Shown: positions 43,440 through 52,449, counted from the first letter of the stretch. The stretch: DNA of 54,015 nucleotides from Candidatus Latescibacterota bacterium (GCA_020349025.1 CP070763.1:2754813-2808827); one strand, 5' to 3'. Numbers and translations: made by a program. The notes: generated by a model not told the origin, from the sequence alone.

Positions 43440-44567
43440 GTGAAACCCAGCTCGAGCTTGCACCTGGATTCTGGGCGCGACTTTGGCGGCGCGCAGCGCC
43501 GGGTGCTCTACCTCCTCGAGGGCCTGGTGGCTCGCGGCCACCGCGTGCTCCTCTGCTCGCCGCGCTCCGCCCCGCTGCACGACAGGGCCGCCGCTGCCGG
43601 AATCGCCTGCCAGGCCCTGACCATGCGCAGCGGACTCGATTTCCCCTCGGCGGTCCGCCTGGCGCGCCTCGTGCGCGACGACGCCTTCGACCTCGTCCAC
43701 GCCCACGACCCGCAGAGCCACAGCATCGCGCGCGCGGCGCAGGGCATCTGTCACGCCGCGTCGCTGCACGCCAACCTGTTCGTGACGCACCACGACCTGG
43801 CGGCAGAGAGGAGCGCGTCGGGCCACCTGCGGGACGATGCGACCGGCGTGCACCATGTCGTGAGCTCCAGGCACGTACGCGACGGATTGGTCCGCCGCGG
43901 CGTGGATGCGAAACGCATTGCGGTGGTTCCCAATGGCGTCGACGTCGAGCGCCTCTCCGCCAGCCGCAACGCCGCGGCGCACGACCCGTGGGAGCTGAAA
44001 TCGCGCGGCATGCGCCTCGTTGGCAGCGTCGGAAGCCTAACGCGCGAGAAGAACCCCGCGCTCCTGTTGCAGGCCTTTGCGCTGCTGCGGCAGCAGATCC
44101 CCGACGTCCACCTGCTGCTCGTCGGGGATGGTCCGCTGCGCTCCGGGCTGCAGAAACGCGCGCGCCAACTCGGGATCGCCGACGCGGTCACCTTCGGGGG
44201 TCCCATGGAAGACACCTCGATGGTCTTCGCGCTGCTCGAGGTCTTCGTCCTCTCCTCCGACATCGAGAGCCTGTGCTCAACCGCTCTCGACGCCATGGCC
44301 GCGGGCACGCCCGTGGTCGCGACCGCCGCCGCCGGCATTCTCAATCTGGTGCGCCACGGTACCTCCGCGCTCGTCGTTCCACCGCGCGACGCCGAGTCGC
44401 TGGCACAAGCCATCGCACTCCTCCTGCGCCGACCCGACCTGGCCCAAGACCTCGTGCGCGGGGGGCGCGAAGTGGCGCAGCAGCACTCGGTCGATCGCAT
44501 GGTGGAGGCCACGCTCGGCGCGTACCGGGAGCTTGGCCAGTTCGCTAACGGCTCAGGCAACGCATGA
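43440..44567 (+). CDS. Glycosyltransferase family 4
   Basis: 375 residues from a GTG at 43440. SGRDFGGAQRRVLYLLEGL is a typical GT4 acceptor-side loop, with FDLVHAHDPQSHSIARAA. The donor domain has AVVPNGVDVERLSAS, LVGSVGSLTREKNPALLLQA, LLLVGDGPLRSGLQKRA, VTFGGPMEDTSMVFALLEVF, SDIESLCSTALDAMAAGTPV and TSALVVPPRDAESLAQAI. Probably in cell-envelope glycan synthesis. Its stop overlaps the dapF ATG (ATGA), so the two are translationally coupled although functionally distinct. Confidence 0.87.
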   Translation: MKPSSSLHLDSGRDFGGAQRRVLYLLEGLVARGHRVLLCSPRSAPLHDRAAAAGIACQALTMRSGLDFPSAVRLARLVRDDAFDLVHAHDPQSHSIARAAQGICHAASLHANLFVTHHDLAAERSASGHLRDDATGVHHVVSSRHVRDGLVRRGVDAKRIAVVPNGVDVERLSASRNAAAHDPWELKSRGMRLVGSVGSLTREKNPALLLQAFALLRQQIPDVHLLLVGDGPLRSGLQKRARQLGIADAVTFGGPMEDTSMVFALLEVFVLSSDIESLCSTALDAMAAGTPVVATAAAGILNLVRHGTSALVVPPRDAESLAQAIALLLRRPDLAQDLVRGGREVAQQHSVDRMVEATLGAYRELGQFANGSGNA

Positions 44568-45448
44568 TCTCCTTCGTGAAGATGCACGGTTGCGGCAACG
44601 ACTTCGTGGTCGTACGCCATCGCGAGCTGGAGGAGTACGGCCTGGAGGGCAGCGCTTTCGTGCCGTTCGTGCGACGTGTTTGCGATCGCCATCGGGGCAT
44701 CGGAGCCGATGGACTGCTCACCTACGCAACCGAAGAGGGTGGCTCGCCCGCCGTACGCATGCGCTACTGGAACAGTGACGGGAGCCGCGCCGAGATGTGC
44801 GGCAACGGCGCGCGCTGCGTCGTGCGCCTCGCCTGCGAGCGCCGAGAGACCACGTCGCCTCTCGACCTGGTGACCGACGCAGGCCGCCATCGAGCCCAGA
44901 CCCGGTCGGAGGGAGGCCACGTGCGCAGCGTCCGGATCCAGATGGGTCCGGTGCGCTGGGAACCCGACGAGATCGGCTTGCACGAAAAGCACACACTCGT
45001 GGATGCGGCACTGCAGGTCGGTGAGCAGGAGCTGCGCGTGACGACGCTCTCCCTCGGCAACCCGCACGCGGTCGTCTTCATGGCCGATACGGAGGCGCTG
45101 CAACGCCTCGCCCTCGAGAACATCGGACCGTCGCTCGCCACGCACCCGATCTTCACGCGCGGCGCCAACGCCAGCTTCGCCACGCTCACGCGCGAGGGGA
45201 TTCGGGTTCGCGTGTGGGAGCGCGGTGCCGGACCGACGCTCGCCTGCGGCAGCGCCGCCTGCGCCGTCGTCGCCGCCGCACGCCGGCTCGGACACCTCGA
45301 CAGCGATGCGGCCGCCGTGTATCTGCCCGGCGGCCGCGTCGAGGTCGAGAGCGATGCCGCTGGAGAGATCTGGCTCGAGGGACCTGCGGCCTTCGTTGCT
45401 GAAGGCTCTCTCTCCGCCGAGCTGCTTACGGACGACGAACCACGCTGA
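44564..45448 (+). CDS. dapF: Diaminopimelate epimerase
   Basis: 294 residues, family length about 275. Both catalytic Cys are present: EMCGNGARC near residue 75 and LACGSAACA near residue 228. Other landmarks are KMHGCGNDFVVV at the N-terminus, HRGIGADGLL, RYWNSDGSRAE and SLGNPHAVVF. It interconverts LL- and meso-diaminopimelate for lysine and peptidoglycan synthesis. It ends with a single base between its stop and the convergent stop of the RlmI-type gene, leaving no room for a separate terminator. Confidence 0.96.
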   Translation: MISFVKMHGCGNDFVVVRHRELEEYGLEGSAFVPFVRRVCDRHRGIGADGLLTYATEEGGSPAVRMRYWNSDGSRAEMCGNGARCVVRLACERRETTSPLDLVTDAGRHRAQTRSEGGHVRSVRIQMGPVRWEPDEIGLHEKHTLVDAALQVGEQELRVTTLSLGNPHAVVFMADTEALQRLALENIGPSLATHPIFTRGANASFATLTREGIRVRVWERGAGPTLACGSAACAVVAAARRLGHLDSDAAAVYLPGGRVEVESDAAGEIWLEGPAAFVAEGSLSAELLTDDEPR

Positions 45449-45449
45449 T

Positions 45450-46652
45450 TCAACGAGTCGAAGCGCCGAGCTCGACACGACGCAGGTGCAGCCCCTTGAG
45501 GTACTCCCCTTCGAGGTGCGAAACGCTCACCGGGTGATCGCAACCCGGTCCAAGCGCGGCCAGGAGCTGTGCACGCGTGCCCGCGTTCGCGGCCGCCTCG
45601 AAAACGGCCATCTTGAACTGCACGGCATCGACGTACTGAGAGCAGGAGAAGGTGAAGAGCTCGCCTCCGGGGGCGAGGAGCTGCAGCGCCTGCAGGTTGA
45701 TCTCCTTGTAACCGCGCCGCGCCGATTCCCGCTGGTGGCGCTTCTTGGCGAAAGCGGGCGGGTCGAGGATGACCAGGTCGTAGCGCTCGCCCGCGCTGCG
45801 CTTCGAGCGCAGGACGTCGAACACGTCGCCGTGCACGATCTCCCCTTCCGGGTACTCGTTGAGCGCCAGGTTGCGACGCAGAAGCTCGAAGCTCGGCGCG
45901 CTGCTCTCCACGCTGGTCACGCGCGACGCTCCGCCCGCCAACGCCGCGACCGAGAAGGCGCCGGTGTAGGCGAAACAGTTCAGCACCCGGCGATCGCGTG
46001 CGCGGCTCCTGACGCGGCGACGGTTGTCGCGCTGGTCGAGATAGAAGCCCGTCTTCTGGCCGACGTCCGGCTGCACGAGGTAGCGCAAGCCGTTTTCGTA
46101 CACCTCGACGCTTTCCGGCAGCTCCTCCCCCCAGACGAGACGGCGACGCAGCGGCAGTCGCTCCTCGCGGCGTGCCGGCACGTCGCTGCGCTCGAACAGC
46201 GTCCTTGGCGCCAGCTCCTCGATCACGATCTCGACGATGCGATCGAGCAAGCGCTCCATGCCCGCCGTCAGCACCTGCAGGATGACCACGTCGGCGTAGC
46301 GGTCCACCACCAACCCGGGAAGGAAATCTCCCTCGCTGCACACCACGCGGTAGGCGTCGGTATCCGCCGGCACGCAGCTTCGCCGCAGCGCCACGGCGGC
46401 CTGGATCCGACTGCGCACGAGGTCGGTGACATCCTCGACCTCCTCCCAGGCGAGCACGCGCACTGCGAGGTTGCGCTCCGGGTTGGCGTAGCCGACGGCG
46501 ATGAAGCGGCCGGAGGCGTCCTCGATGCGGCACAGGCTCCCAGGCTCCACCTGCGGGAGCGCGTCGAAGGCACCGGAAAAAAGCCACGGGTGGCCCGCCC
46601 GGGCGGGGCGTTCGCGTCCCTTCTTGAGACGCACGACCGGCAGGGTCAGCAT
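45450..46652 (-). CDS. Class I rRNA methyltransferase, RlmI-like (23S rRNA m5C family)
   Basis: 400 residues from the ATG at 46652 (AAGGAG 7 nt upstream). A PUA-like N-terminus (RLKKGRERPARAGHPWLFSG) and the VVDRYADVVILQVLTAGME region precede a Rossmann methyltransferase: QKTGFYLDQRDNRRRVRS, VLNCFAYTGAFSVAALAGGA (SAM loop), VILDPPAFAKKR (catalytic motif) and GELFTFSCSQYV. E. coli RlmI methylates C1962 of 23S rRNA; this protein probably has the same or a similar target. It forms an operon with the enoyl-CoA hydratase upstream. Confidence 0.9.
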   Translation of the reverse strand: MLTLPVVRLKKGRERPARAGHPWLFSGAFDALPQVEPGSLCRIEDASGRFIAVGYANPERNLAVRVLAWEEVEDVTDLVRSRIQAAVALRRSCVPADTDAYRVVCSEGDFLPGLVVDRYADVVILQVLTAGMERLLDRIVEIVIEELAPRTLFERSDVPARREERLPLRRRLVWGEELPESVEVYENGLRYLVQPDVGQKTGFYLDQRDNRRRVRSRARDRRVLNCFAYTGAFSVAALAGGASRVTSVESSAPSFELLRRNLALNEYPEGEIVHGDVFDVLRSKRSAGERYDLVILDPPAFAKKRHQRESARRGYKEINLQALQLLAPGGELFTFSCSQYVDAVQFKMAVFEAAANAGTRAQLLAALGPGCDHPVSVSHLEGEYLKGLHLRRVELGASTR

Positions 46653-46672
46653 GACTGCGCTCCTTGGCGGGC

Positions 46673-47452
46673 TCACTCGCCGCGATACTTCGGGGGGCGC
46701 TTCTCGGCAAAGGCCCGCAGACCCTCGAGCCGGTCCTGCGTCGGTAGGAGCAGGGCGTAGGCGGAGGCTTCGATGTCGAGACCCGCGGCGATGCCGGCAT
46801 CGAGCCCGGCGTCGATGGCGTGCTTGGAGGCACGAACGGCCAGCGGGGCCTGCGCAGCAATCTCGTGTGCCATTTGCTTCGCGGCCGCGAGCACTTCCTC
46901 TGTTGCGACCACACGGTTCACGAGCCCCAGGCGCAGCGCCTCTTCGGCGCCGACGCGACGGGCGCTGAAGATGAGTTCCTTCGCACGCGTCACACCGATG
47001 AGCCGAGGAAGACGCTGGGTGCCGCCCGCGCCTGGCATGACGCCGATGCTCGTCTCGGTCAGACCCACGCGCGCGCTCTCCGCCATGACGCGCAGATCGC
47101 AGGCGAGCAGGAGCTCCATCCCGCCACCGAAGGCCATGCCGTTGACGGCCGCGATCGTCGGGAAGGGCAGGCGCGCCACCGCATCGAACGTCGTGCGAAT
47201 GAGGTGCACGTACTCGCGCGTGTCATCGAGGCTCATGCCGCGGCGCTCCTTCAGGTCGGCGCCCGCACTGAAGGCGCGCTCCCCCGCTCCGGTGACGATG
47301 ACGCAGCGAATGGAGCGGTCGTGTCGGGCCCGCTCCGCCTCGCTCATCAACGTCCGAAGAAGCGGGCGATTGAAGGCGTTCAACACCTCCGGACGCTGGA
47401 GCGTCCAGACCAGCAGATGCTCGTCGCGCTCGACTCGGAGCAGATCGCTCAT
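46673..47452 (-). CDS. Enoyl-CoA hydratase/isomerase family protein
   Basis: 259 residues from the ATG at 47452. The crotonase fold shows AFSAGADLKERRGMSLDDT (first oxyanion loop), AVNGMAFGGGMELLLACDLR (second oxyanion loop) and GLTETSIGVMPGAGGTQRLP. The Glu in GGGMELLLACD and that in ETSIGVMP correspond to the two catalytic Glu of enoyl-CoA hydratases, so hydration of trans-2-enoyl-CoA is likely. The close resemblance of this region to the AUH/short-chain type makes a role in branched-chain or fatty acid degradation possible. Confidence 0.93.
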   Translation of the reverse strand: MSDLLRVERDEHLLVWTLQRPEVLNAFNRPLLRTLMSEAERARHDRSIRCVIVTGAGERAFSAGADLKERRGMSLDDTREYVHLIRTTFDAVARLPFPTIAAVNGMAFGGGMELLLACDLRVMAESARVGLTETSIGVMPGAGGTQRLPRLIGVTRAKELIFSARRVGAEEALRLGLVNRVVATEEVLAAAKQMAHEIAAQAPLAVRASKHAIDAGLDAGIAAGLDIEASAYALLLPTQDRLEGLRAFAEKRPPKYRGE

Positions 47453-47859
47453 CGTCACTCCCTCCGGCACCCCGCAGGCGCGCCGCGCCGACCATAGACG
47501 CGGCTCGATTCCCGTTCAACAGCCCCCACCATGCACGCGCCCCGCGCCCGCGGCCTGCGATCCGGCGCGAATGCCTCCGGTCTGAAGCGGGGGCGGCTCG
47601 AAGGCACCGATCGGGTCCCGACCCCCGGCGCCCCGCCCACCCGGGTCCAGGCCTTAAGAGATTTGACCGGAACAAGTTACGGTTTCCAGCCGGCAACACG
47701 CGGTGTTCCCGGGCCGGCCCGGCTCTTGCGTCGCTTCGCGCCTTTACCGAATACTCCCCGGCGGAGGTCGCCGGCTGGGCTGGCCGAGCCACCTTCGCAC
47801 GGGGACGACGGGCATGCGCTCAAGCCGTGCCGTCGTGGTCCGCCCCGGGAGAATCATCG
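47453..47859. other. Divergent intergenic region, about 400 bp
   Basis: Between the enoyl-CoA hydratase (minus) and DHH phosphoesterase (plus). It contains the AT-richer stretch TTAAGAGATTTGACCGGAAC (47655-47674) followed by a GC-rich inverted segment near 47708-47728 (CCCGGGCCGGCCCGG). No open frame with family-like sequence and no convincing promoter pair was found; both promoters must lie here. Confidence 0.4.
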
Positions 47860-48909
47860 ATGCCGCAGTGCGGACAGCTTCTGCTCGAGCCGGAGACGTT
47901 TCTCGACCGGTTGCTCGAGGACCTGCGCATTCCAGGCGAGATCCTCGTGGCGACGCACGACAACCCGGACCCGGACTCTTTGGCCTCGGCGTTCGGTTTG
48001 AAGACGCTCTTCGAAACTGAGCTCGGACGCCCGACGACGATCGGTTATGGCGGCATGATCGGGCGGGCGGAGAACCGCACCCTGGTCGAGAAGTGCAGGA
48101 TTCCGGTGCTGCCGCTCGAGACCCTCGCGTACAACGACTTCTCCACCATCGCGCTGGTCGACTCGCAGCCGCAGACCGGGAACAACTCCATCCCGGAAAA
48201 CGTCGGGATCGACCTGGTGATCGACCACCACCCGCTGCGCGAGCAGACTCCCGCGCGCTCGCGTTGGGTGGACGTGCGACCCGACTTCGGCGCCTCCGCG
48301 ACCATCGTGGCGAAGTACCTCCTGTCGAAGAAGAAGGTGATGACACCGCTTCTCGCGACGGCGTTCTTCTACGCCATCAAGTCGGAGACGCAGGACCTCG
48401 GTGTCGAGGCGAACCAGGTGGATCGCGAGATCTACTTCCATCTCTTTCCGCGCGTCGAGCCACGAGTGCTCTTCGAGATCACGCACCCAAAGGTCTCGCA
48501 CGAGTACTTCCGCATCATCGCGGAGGTGGTGCGCGAGACGATGCTCTACAACGGTGCGGCCGTGAGCTACATCGGTGCGATCTCGAACCCCGACTTCGTG
48601 GCGGAGATGGCGGACCAGCTGATGCGCCTGGAGGGCGTCGAGTGGGCCCTCTGCATGGGCGCACACGCAAGCGACTTCATTCTGTCACTCCGCACCGCTC
48701 GGAAAGGCGGCGGCGCAGGACAGATGATTCAGCGCATCGTGCGCGGGCTCGGGCAGGCGGGTGGCCACGGCATGATGGCGGGCGGACGCGTGCGTCAGGT
48801 CCCCGACGACAGCAAGTCACGCCTCAACATGGTGAAGATCATGCGCGACCGTTTTCTCACCGAGCTCGACCTCAACGGCACGCAGCCGCGTCGCATCCTC
48901 GACGATTGA
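47860..48909 (+). CDS. DHH-family phosphoesterase (NrnA/RecJ-like)
   Basis: 349 residues from the ATG at 47860 (GGGAG upstream). Metal-binding motifs are present in order: ATHDNPDPDSLASAFG (motif I), STIALVDSQPQTGN (motif II), LVIDHHPLREQ (DHH motif III), and DFGASATIVAKYLL (motif IV region). The DHHA1 substrate domain has GAHASDFILSLRTARKGGGA and GQAGGHGMMAGGRV. Family members degrade nanoRNA, pAp or cyclic dinucleotides; the substrate is not predictable from sequence, but a c-di-NMP or pAp role is possible. Confidence 0.9.
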   Translation: MPQCGQLLLEPETFLDRLLEDLRIPGEILVATHDNPDPDSLASAFGLKTLFETELGRPTTIGYGGMIGRAENRTLVEKCRIPVLPLETLAYNDFSTIALVDSQPQTGNNSIPENVGIDLVIDHHPLREQTPARSRWVDVRPDFGASATIVAKYLLSKKKVMTPLLATAFFYAIKSETQDLGVEANQVDREIYFHLFPRVEPRVLFEITHPKVSHEYFRIIAEVVRETMLYNGAAVSYIGAISNPDFVAEMADQLMRLEGVEWALCMGAHASDFILSLRTARKGGGAGQMIQRIVRGLGQAGGHGMMAGGRVRQVPDDSKSRLNMVKIMRDRFLTELDLNGTQPRRILDD

Positions 48910-48923
48910 GCCGCGAACCTCAC

Positions 48924-49625
48924 TCAGTCCATGTAGACGAAGGCACCGCGATCGCTCTCGATGCTCTTTCGGGTCCCGTCGCGGCGGCGCCGGTAGCGCT
49001 CCTGTTTCCGCGCGAAGTAGCGCGGCTCACTCTGCGCTTTGCGCGCCACGAAGCTGGCGTTGCTGCACGACTTGCTGCAGTAGCGGCTTCCACGCGCCGA
49101 GACGATCAGGCGCGGGCACTGGTGGAAGACCCCGTCACGAACGATCGCGTCGATGCCGGCGATCTGTGCGAAGCGCTGGCTCCAGTCGGGCACGTCGGCG
49201 ACCGCAGGCGCGCCGCCGCGAAGCACACCGTGACAGCGGTGAACCACTGTGGCTGCGGCTCCTGGCTGCTGCATCTTCATCTCGATCAGTGCTGTGGTGA
49301 GGAGTGTTTCGAACGGGTCGGGGAGCGCGTCGCGCGTGCGTCGCCCTCGAACCTCGGGTAGAACGACATCGGCCCCTGACGCGGCGCCACTCCGGAGCGT
49401 GACAGCCGCGACCCACTGCGACAGGGCCCGTACATCCGCGGCGGGGAGCTCGACGTGCAGGTAGTCGGCCGCGAAGCAGCGCCGCACGAGCGCCACCTCA
49501 CGGAGCAGACGCGCGTGCGTGCGCTCATCCAGAACGACCGCCGCGGCGTGACCGCGAAGCTCACGACGCACACCCGCCAGGTCAGACCAGTCGAGCGCTC
49601 GGTTGAGCACCTCCACCCACAACAT
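48924..49625 (-). CDS. CGNR-type zinc finger protein
   Basis: 233 residues from the ATG at 49625, preceded by GGAGG. The N-terminal 150 residues match the loose pattern of the stress-induced ABATE domain (WVEVLNRALDWSDLAGVRRE). The C-terminal part reads QCPRLIVSARGSRYCSKSCS, followed by NASFVARKAQ, resembling the CGNR zinc finger (C-x2-like Cys pair, then R-x-C-S-x2-C-x-N-R), but the conserved CGNR itself is CSNA here. Basic C-terminus (RKQERYRRRRDGTRK). A DNA-binding regulatory role is inferred. Divergent from the secreted-protein gene. Confidence 0.6.
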   Translation of the reverse strand: MLWVEVLNRALDWSDLAGVRRELRGHAAAVVLDERTHARLLREVALVRRCFAADYLHVELPAADVRALSQWVAAVTLRSGAASGADVVLPEVRGRRTRDALPDPFETLLTTALIEMKMQQPGAAATVVHRCHGVLRGGAPAVADVPDWSQRFAQIAGIDAIVRDGVFHQCPRLIVSARGSRYCSKSCSNASFVARKAQSEPRYFARKQERYRRRRDGTRKSIESDRGAFVYMD

Positions 49626-49777
49626 CCCCCACCTCCGTGACAAGCGAGCGCCTGGCTCGTGTGTCGGAGCGTCCCAGGCGCGCGCCTTCGGGTCAAGCAA
49701 CGAGTGCATGCGTCAGCCTGGCGCAGCGCGGCGGAAGGAGCCGGCCGAACGCCGCGTCACAAGGCTGAACCGAGGCA

Positions 49778-49806
49778 TTGACTCCGCAACCGCATCCCTC
49801 TAGGGT
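49778..49806 (+). promoter_or_regulatory. Leaderless-type promoter of the secreted protein gene
   Basis: TTGACT at 49778-49783, 17-bp spacer, TAGGGT at 49801-49806. The ATG of the next gene is at 49814, 7 bp after the -10, where transcription should start, and there is no ribosome binding site between. This indicates a leaderless mRNA. Confidence 0.5.
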
Positions 49807-49813
49807 TGCACCC

Positions 49814-50614
49814 ATGGCTAGACGAACCAAAGGCCTGGGCTTCGCCTTGCTGCTCCTTCTCTTCGGATCGAGCCTGGCGTGGTCCGAGGCGCGCACGCGT
49901 CAGGCGACGCCGGCGCTGCTCGAGTCGAGCGTCGGCCTGTCGAACTCGCGCTACGAACTCATCGCGCAGGAGGACACGCTCTTCTGCTTCGAGGGCCAGC
50001 TCTCCGTTCTCATCAACCCGGGGTGCTTCGTCACGCAAAACCCGCCCCAGCCTGGCGACTGTACGTCGACGAGCGGGCACTTCTTCGTCCAGTACTTCTT
50101 CCCCGATGTTGCAGTTCCTCAAGTTCTGGAGGGTTTCGGCTTTCTCAGCAACGATGGCGACACGGTGTTTCCATCGGCCGGAGTCCTGCAGCTGGACGTC
50201 GACAATCAGGGCTTCGTCCGCTTTCCGACCGCGACCGAGCTTGCGAACCTGCCGATCACGAACATCGACACGCCGGGCGACACGTCGGTCGTGTTCGTGG
50301 ACCTTCGACCAGAGGATATCGTGATCCAACCGGGGGACAACAAGGCGCTCGTCATCTGCCTGCAGTTCCCGGAGGGCGGCCAACTGACGGCAGAGACGGT
50401 GGGACCCGCCATCGCAGCCGAAGCGGACCCGCCGGATCAGGACTGCGATTTCTTCACGGTCGACGGCGGCGCGTCGGGAACCTGGTTCGCCCCCTTCTAC
50501 GACCCGGGCGATCCGCAGTCGGATCCACTCGAATGGGGCTTTGTCGTGCAGACGACAGTCGCAGCTGAGAAGATCAGCTGGACCCAGGTCAAGAAGCTCT
50601 ACCACACGCCCTAG
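49814..50614 (+). CDS. Secreted protein of unknown function
   Basis: 266 residues with a clear signal peptide (GLGFALLLLLFGSSLAWSEA). The mature part is acidic and beta-rich: YELIAQEDTLFCFEGQLSVL, CFVTQNPPQPGDCTSTSGHF, FLSNDGDTVFPSAGVLQLDV, IQPGDNKALVICLQFPEGGQ. Four or more Cys could form disulfides. The type is common in Eisenbacteria/Krumholzibacteria-like genomes as an uncharacterised extracellular protein with an Ig-like fold; I do not recognise a family. There is no sorting domain at the C-terminus. Confidence 0.65.
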   Translation: MARRTKGLGFALLLLLFGSSLAWSEARTRQATPALLESSVGLSNSRYELIAQEDTLFCFEGQLSVLINPGCFVTQNPPQPGDCTSTSGHFFVQYFFPDVAVPQVLEGFGFLSNDGDTVFPSAGVLQLDVDNQGFVRFPTATELANLPITNIDTPGDTSVVFVDLRPEDIVIQPGDNKALVICLQFPEGGQLTAETVGPAIAAEADPPDQDCDFFTVDGGASGTWFAPFYDPGDPQSDPLEWGFVVQTTVAAEKISWTQVKKLYHTP

Positions 50615-50641
50615 ACCCGCACACCGACTCGCTCTCGATGA

Positions 50642-50657
50642 CAGCCGTTTGCGGCTG
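50642..50657. terminator. Small hairpin between convergent genes
   Basis: CAGCCG-TTTG-CGGCTG, a perfect 6-bp stem, 28 bp after the secreted-protein stop and 60 bp before the convergent thpR stop. GC-rich inverted sequence continues to about 50700. No U-tract. Confidence 0.3.
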
Positions 50658-50716
50658 AAACGGTGCTTGTGGCTTCGCCGCCGCCGGCGGGAGGCTGCGG
50701 GTTGTGGCGCAGGCCA

Positions 50717-51313
50717 TCACGTCTCCGGCAGGTGCCAGCGGTGCAGCGATTCGTAGCGCGCTCCGCCCGGCCCCAGGTGACTGCGCACGAGCGCCAAACG
50801 CGTCTGCAGCGACGGAGCCGGAGCTGCGACCGCGATGCCGGGCAACGCGGCCAGGTGCGAAGCGACCGGCGCCGAGGTTCTGCCGCCGCGTGATCGGCGC
50901 GGATCCCGTGCACGCCCCAAAGTCAGATGCGGCTGAAACGCACGCCGCTCCCTCTCCCATCCCATCGCGGCCGCGGCATCCTCGATTCGACTCTGCAGCG
51001 GGGCCAGACGCCTTCCATCCTCCTCCACACCGATCCAGATGACGCGCGGACGTTTGAGCGTCGGAAAGGCGCCCAGCCCACCGAGCGCGAGCCGGGGTGC
51101 GGAACGCGTCGCGACCGCCGCGTCGAGTCGCTCAATCAGCTCGTCGACCCGCGGCTCCTCGACTTCACCCAGGAACTTGAGCGTCAGGTGAATGCTCCGC
51201 GCATCGACCCAGCGCACGGAGGAGTCTCGATCGAGAGCGCGAAGCTGCCGCAGAACTTGCTCCAGCGTCTCGATCCAGGCGGGGTCGAGAAGAAGTGCCA
51301 CGAAGAGTCGCAT
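50717..51313 (-). CDS. thpR: RNA 2',3'-cyclic phosphodiesterase (2H family)
   Basis: 198 residues from the ATG at 51313, preceded by GGGAGG. The two H-x-T motifs of the 2H phosphoesterase fold are HLTLKFLGEV near residue 42 and HLTLGRARDP near residue 128. MRLFVALLLDP and FPTLKRPRVIWIGV are typical of ThpR/LigT. It hydrolyses 2',3'-cyclic phosphate RNA ends to 2'-phosphate or acts as a 2'-5' ligase in vitro. Divergent from the RDD gene. Confidence 0.93.
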   Translation of the reverse strand: MRLFVALLLDPAWIETLEQVLRQLRALDRDSSVRWVDARSIHLTLKFLGEVEEPRVDELIERLDAAVATRSAPRLALGGLGAFPTLKRPRVIWIGVEEDGRRLAPLQSRIEDAAAAMGWERERRAFQPHLTLGRARDPRRSRGGRTSAPVASHLAALPGIAVAAPAPSLQTRLALVRSHLGPGGARYESLHRWHLPET

Positions 51314-51594
51314 TGCCCTCCCAATCCTGGAGCCGTGTCCGCCTCGCAGGAAGCGCAATGGCAACGATTCGGCGCAACCGGCCCACGACCTGCATGGGTG
51401 CTGCGTGCGAGCAGAAGGTGTATGATATTCGAGCCTCGCACTGTGGACAAACTGCGCGCCTCGAGTGGGAGTCGATGGGCGTCTCACGGAACGCCCCGGC
51501 CGCGCGACAGGAGCGCCCCGCGACCGACGATGCCGCGCGGATTCGGCGCAGCGCCTGCTGCCGCCGGCGGCTCGCTTCTGCTGAGAGGACACGG

Positions 51595-52368
51595 ATGCGT
51601 GCGTCAGGGAGCGTTCCGGCCCCGAGGCTGCTGCGGCTCGCGGCGTTCTCACTCGATGTCATGTTCGCGGTGCTGGTTACGCTGGGGGCGCGCCTGCTGG
51701 CGGGCGTCTGGAGCAGTCCGCCGGCGCTTCTGGGCGAGCTCCCGGAGCGGCTTCTCGTTTTCGATGCACCCCTTCTGCTGACGGTCCTGGCTTTGACGCT
51801 GCTGCGCGACGTTCCGTTCGGTGCCAGCGCAGCCAAGTGGCTCCTCTGCCTCCGCGTCGTCGGGCGCGACGGCCGGCGGTTGGGCCTCCTGCGTCGCATC
51901 CTGCGTGCGCCGCTCAGCCTTCTGCCTCTCCCCAGCGCCTTGCAGAGCCAGCTCGGGTGGTGCGTCGCGCCCTACACCCCCAGCCGCGGGGGCCTGGTCG
52001 TGCGCACCGCGATTACGGCCGGGGCTGCCGTCTTCAGCATCACGTGGGCGGTGGAAACGGTGCGACCCAGCATCAGTCGTGGCGACGCAGTTCGCCTCTC
52101 GGAACGACTCGCCCAAAGCGACCCGCTGCTGCGCCGCACGCTCGGCGAGCCGCTCGAAGTCGAGGTGGGGTCGATCCGCCGCCGCACCCAGCAGCGCAAC
52201 CGGCTGACGGAGGCGAGCTTCGCGCTGCGAATCGAGGGACCGCGGGCACGCCAGGAGATGCTCGTCCACGCGCGCCGCGTCGAAGGTGCCTGGACGATCG
52301 AGGAGCTCACCGACATCGAGATCACCGCGGCCGAAGCGGACACGACTCCGACCGTGGCGCGCCGCTAG
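51595..52368 (+). CDS. RDD family membrane protein with a Coa1-like C-terminal domain
   Basis: 257 residues from the ATG at 51595; the frame is open upstream without family-like sequence. Residues 10-150 fit the RDD family: RLAAFSLDVMFAVLVTLGAR (R-D signature, first helix), then GASAAKWLLCLRVVGRDGRR and GLLRRILRAPL. A fourth hydrophobic segment precedes about 95 residues resembling cytochrome c oxidase assembly factor Coa1: LSERLAQSDPLLRRTLGEPL, FALRIEGPRARQEMLVHARR and EGAWTIEELTDIEI. RDD-Coa1 fusions are unusual; the role is unknown. TATGAT at 51422-51427 may be its -10. Confidence 0.65.
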   Translation: MRASGSVPAPRLLRLAAFSLDVMFAVLVTLGARLLAGVWSSPPALLGELPERLLVFDAPLLLTVLALTLLRDVPFGASAAKWLLCLRVVGRDGRRLGLLRRILRAPLSLLPLPSALQSQLGWCVAPYTPSRGGLVVRTAITAGAAVFSITWAVETVRPSISRGDAVRLSERLAQSDPLLRRTLGEPLEVEVGSIRRRTQQRNRLTEASFALRIEGPRARQEMLVHARRVEGAWTIEELTDIEITAAEADTTPTVARR

Positions 52369-52419
52369 CGGCAACGGTTGCCTTCCAAGCACGCACCCCG
52401 ACCGCACCGACACCGGCGG

Positions 52420-52449
52420 TTGCAGAGCCGCGTACGGATCTCGTATCTT
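52420..52449 (+). promoter_or_regulatory. Candidate promoter of trxA
   Basis: TTGCAG at 52420-52425, 18-bp spacer, TATCTT at 52444-52449, about 100 bp before the trxA start. Visual match only. Confidence 0.35.
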
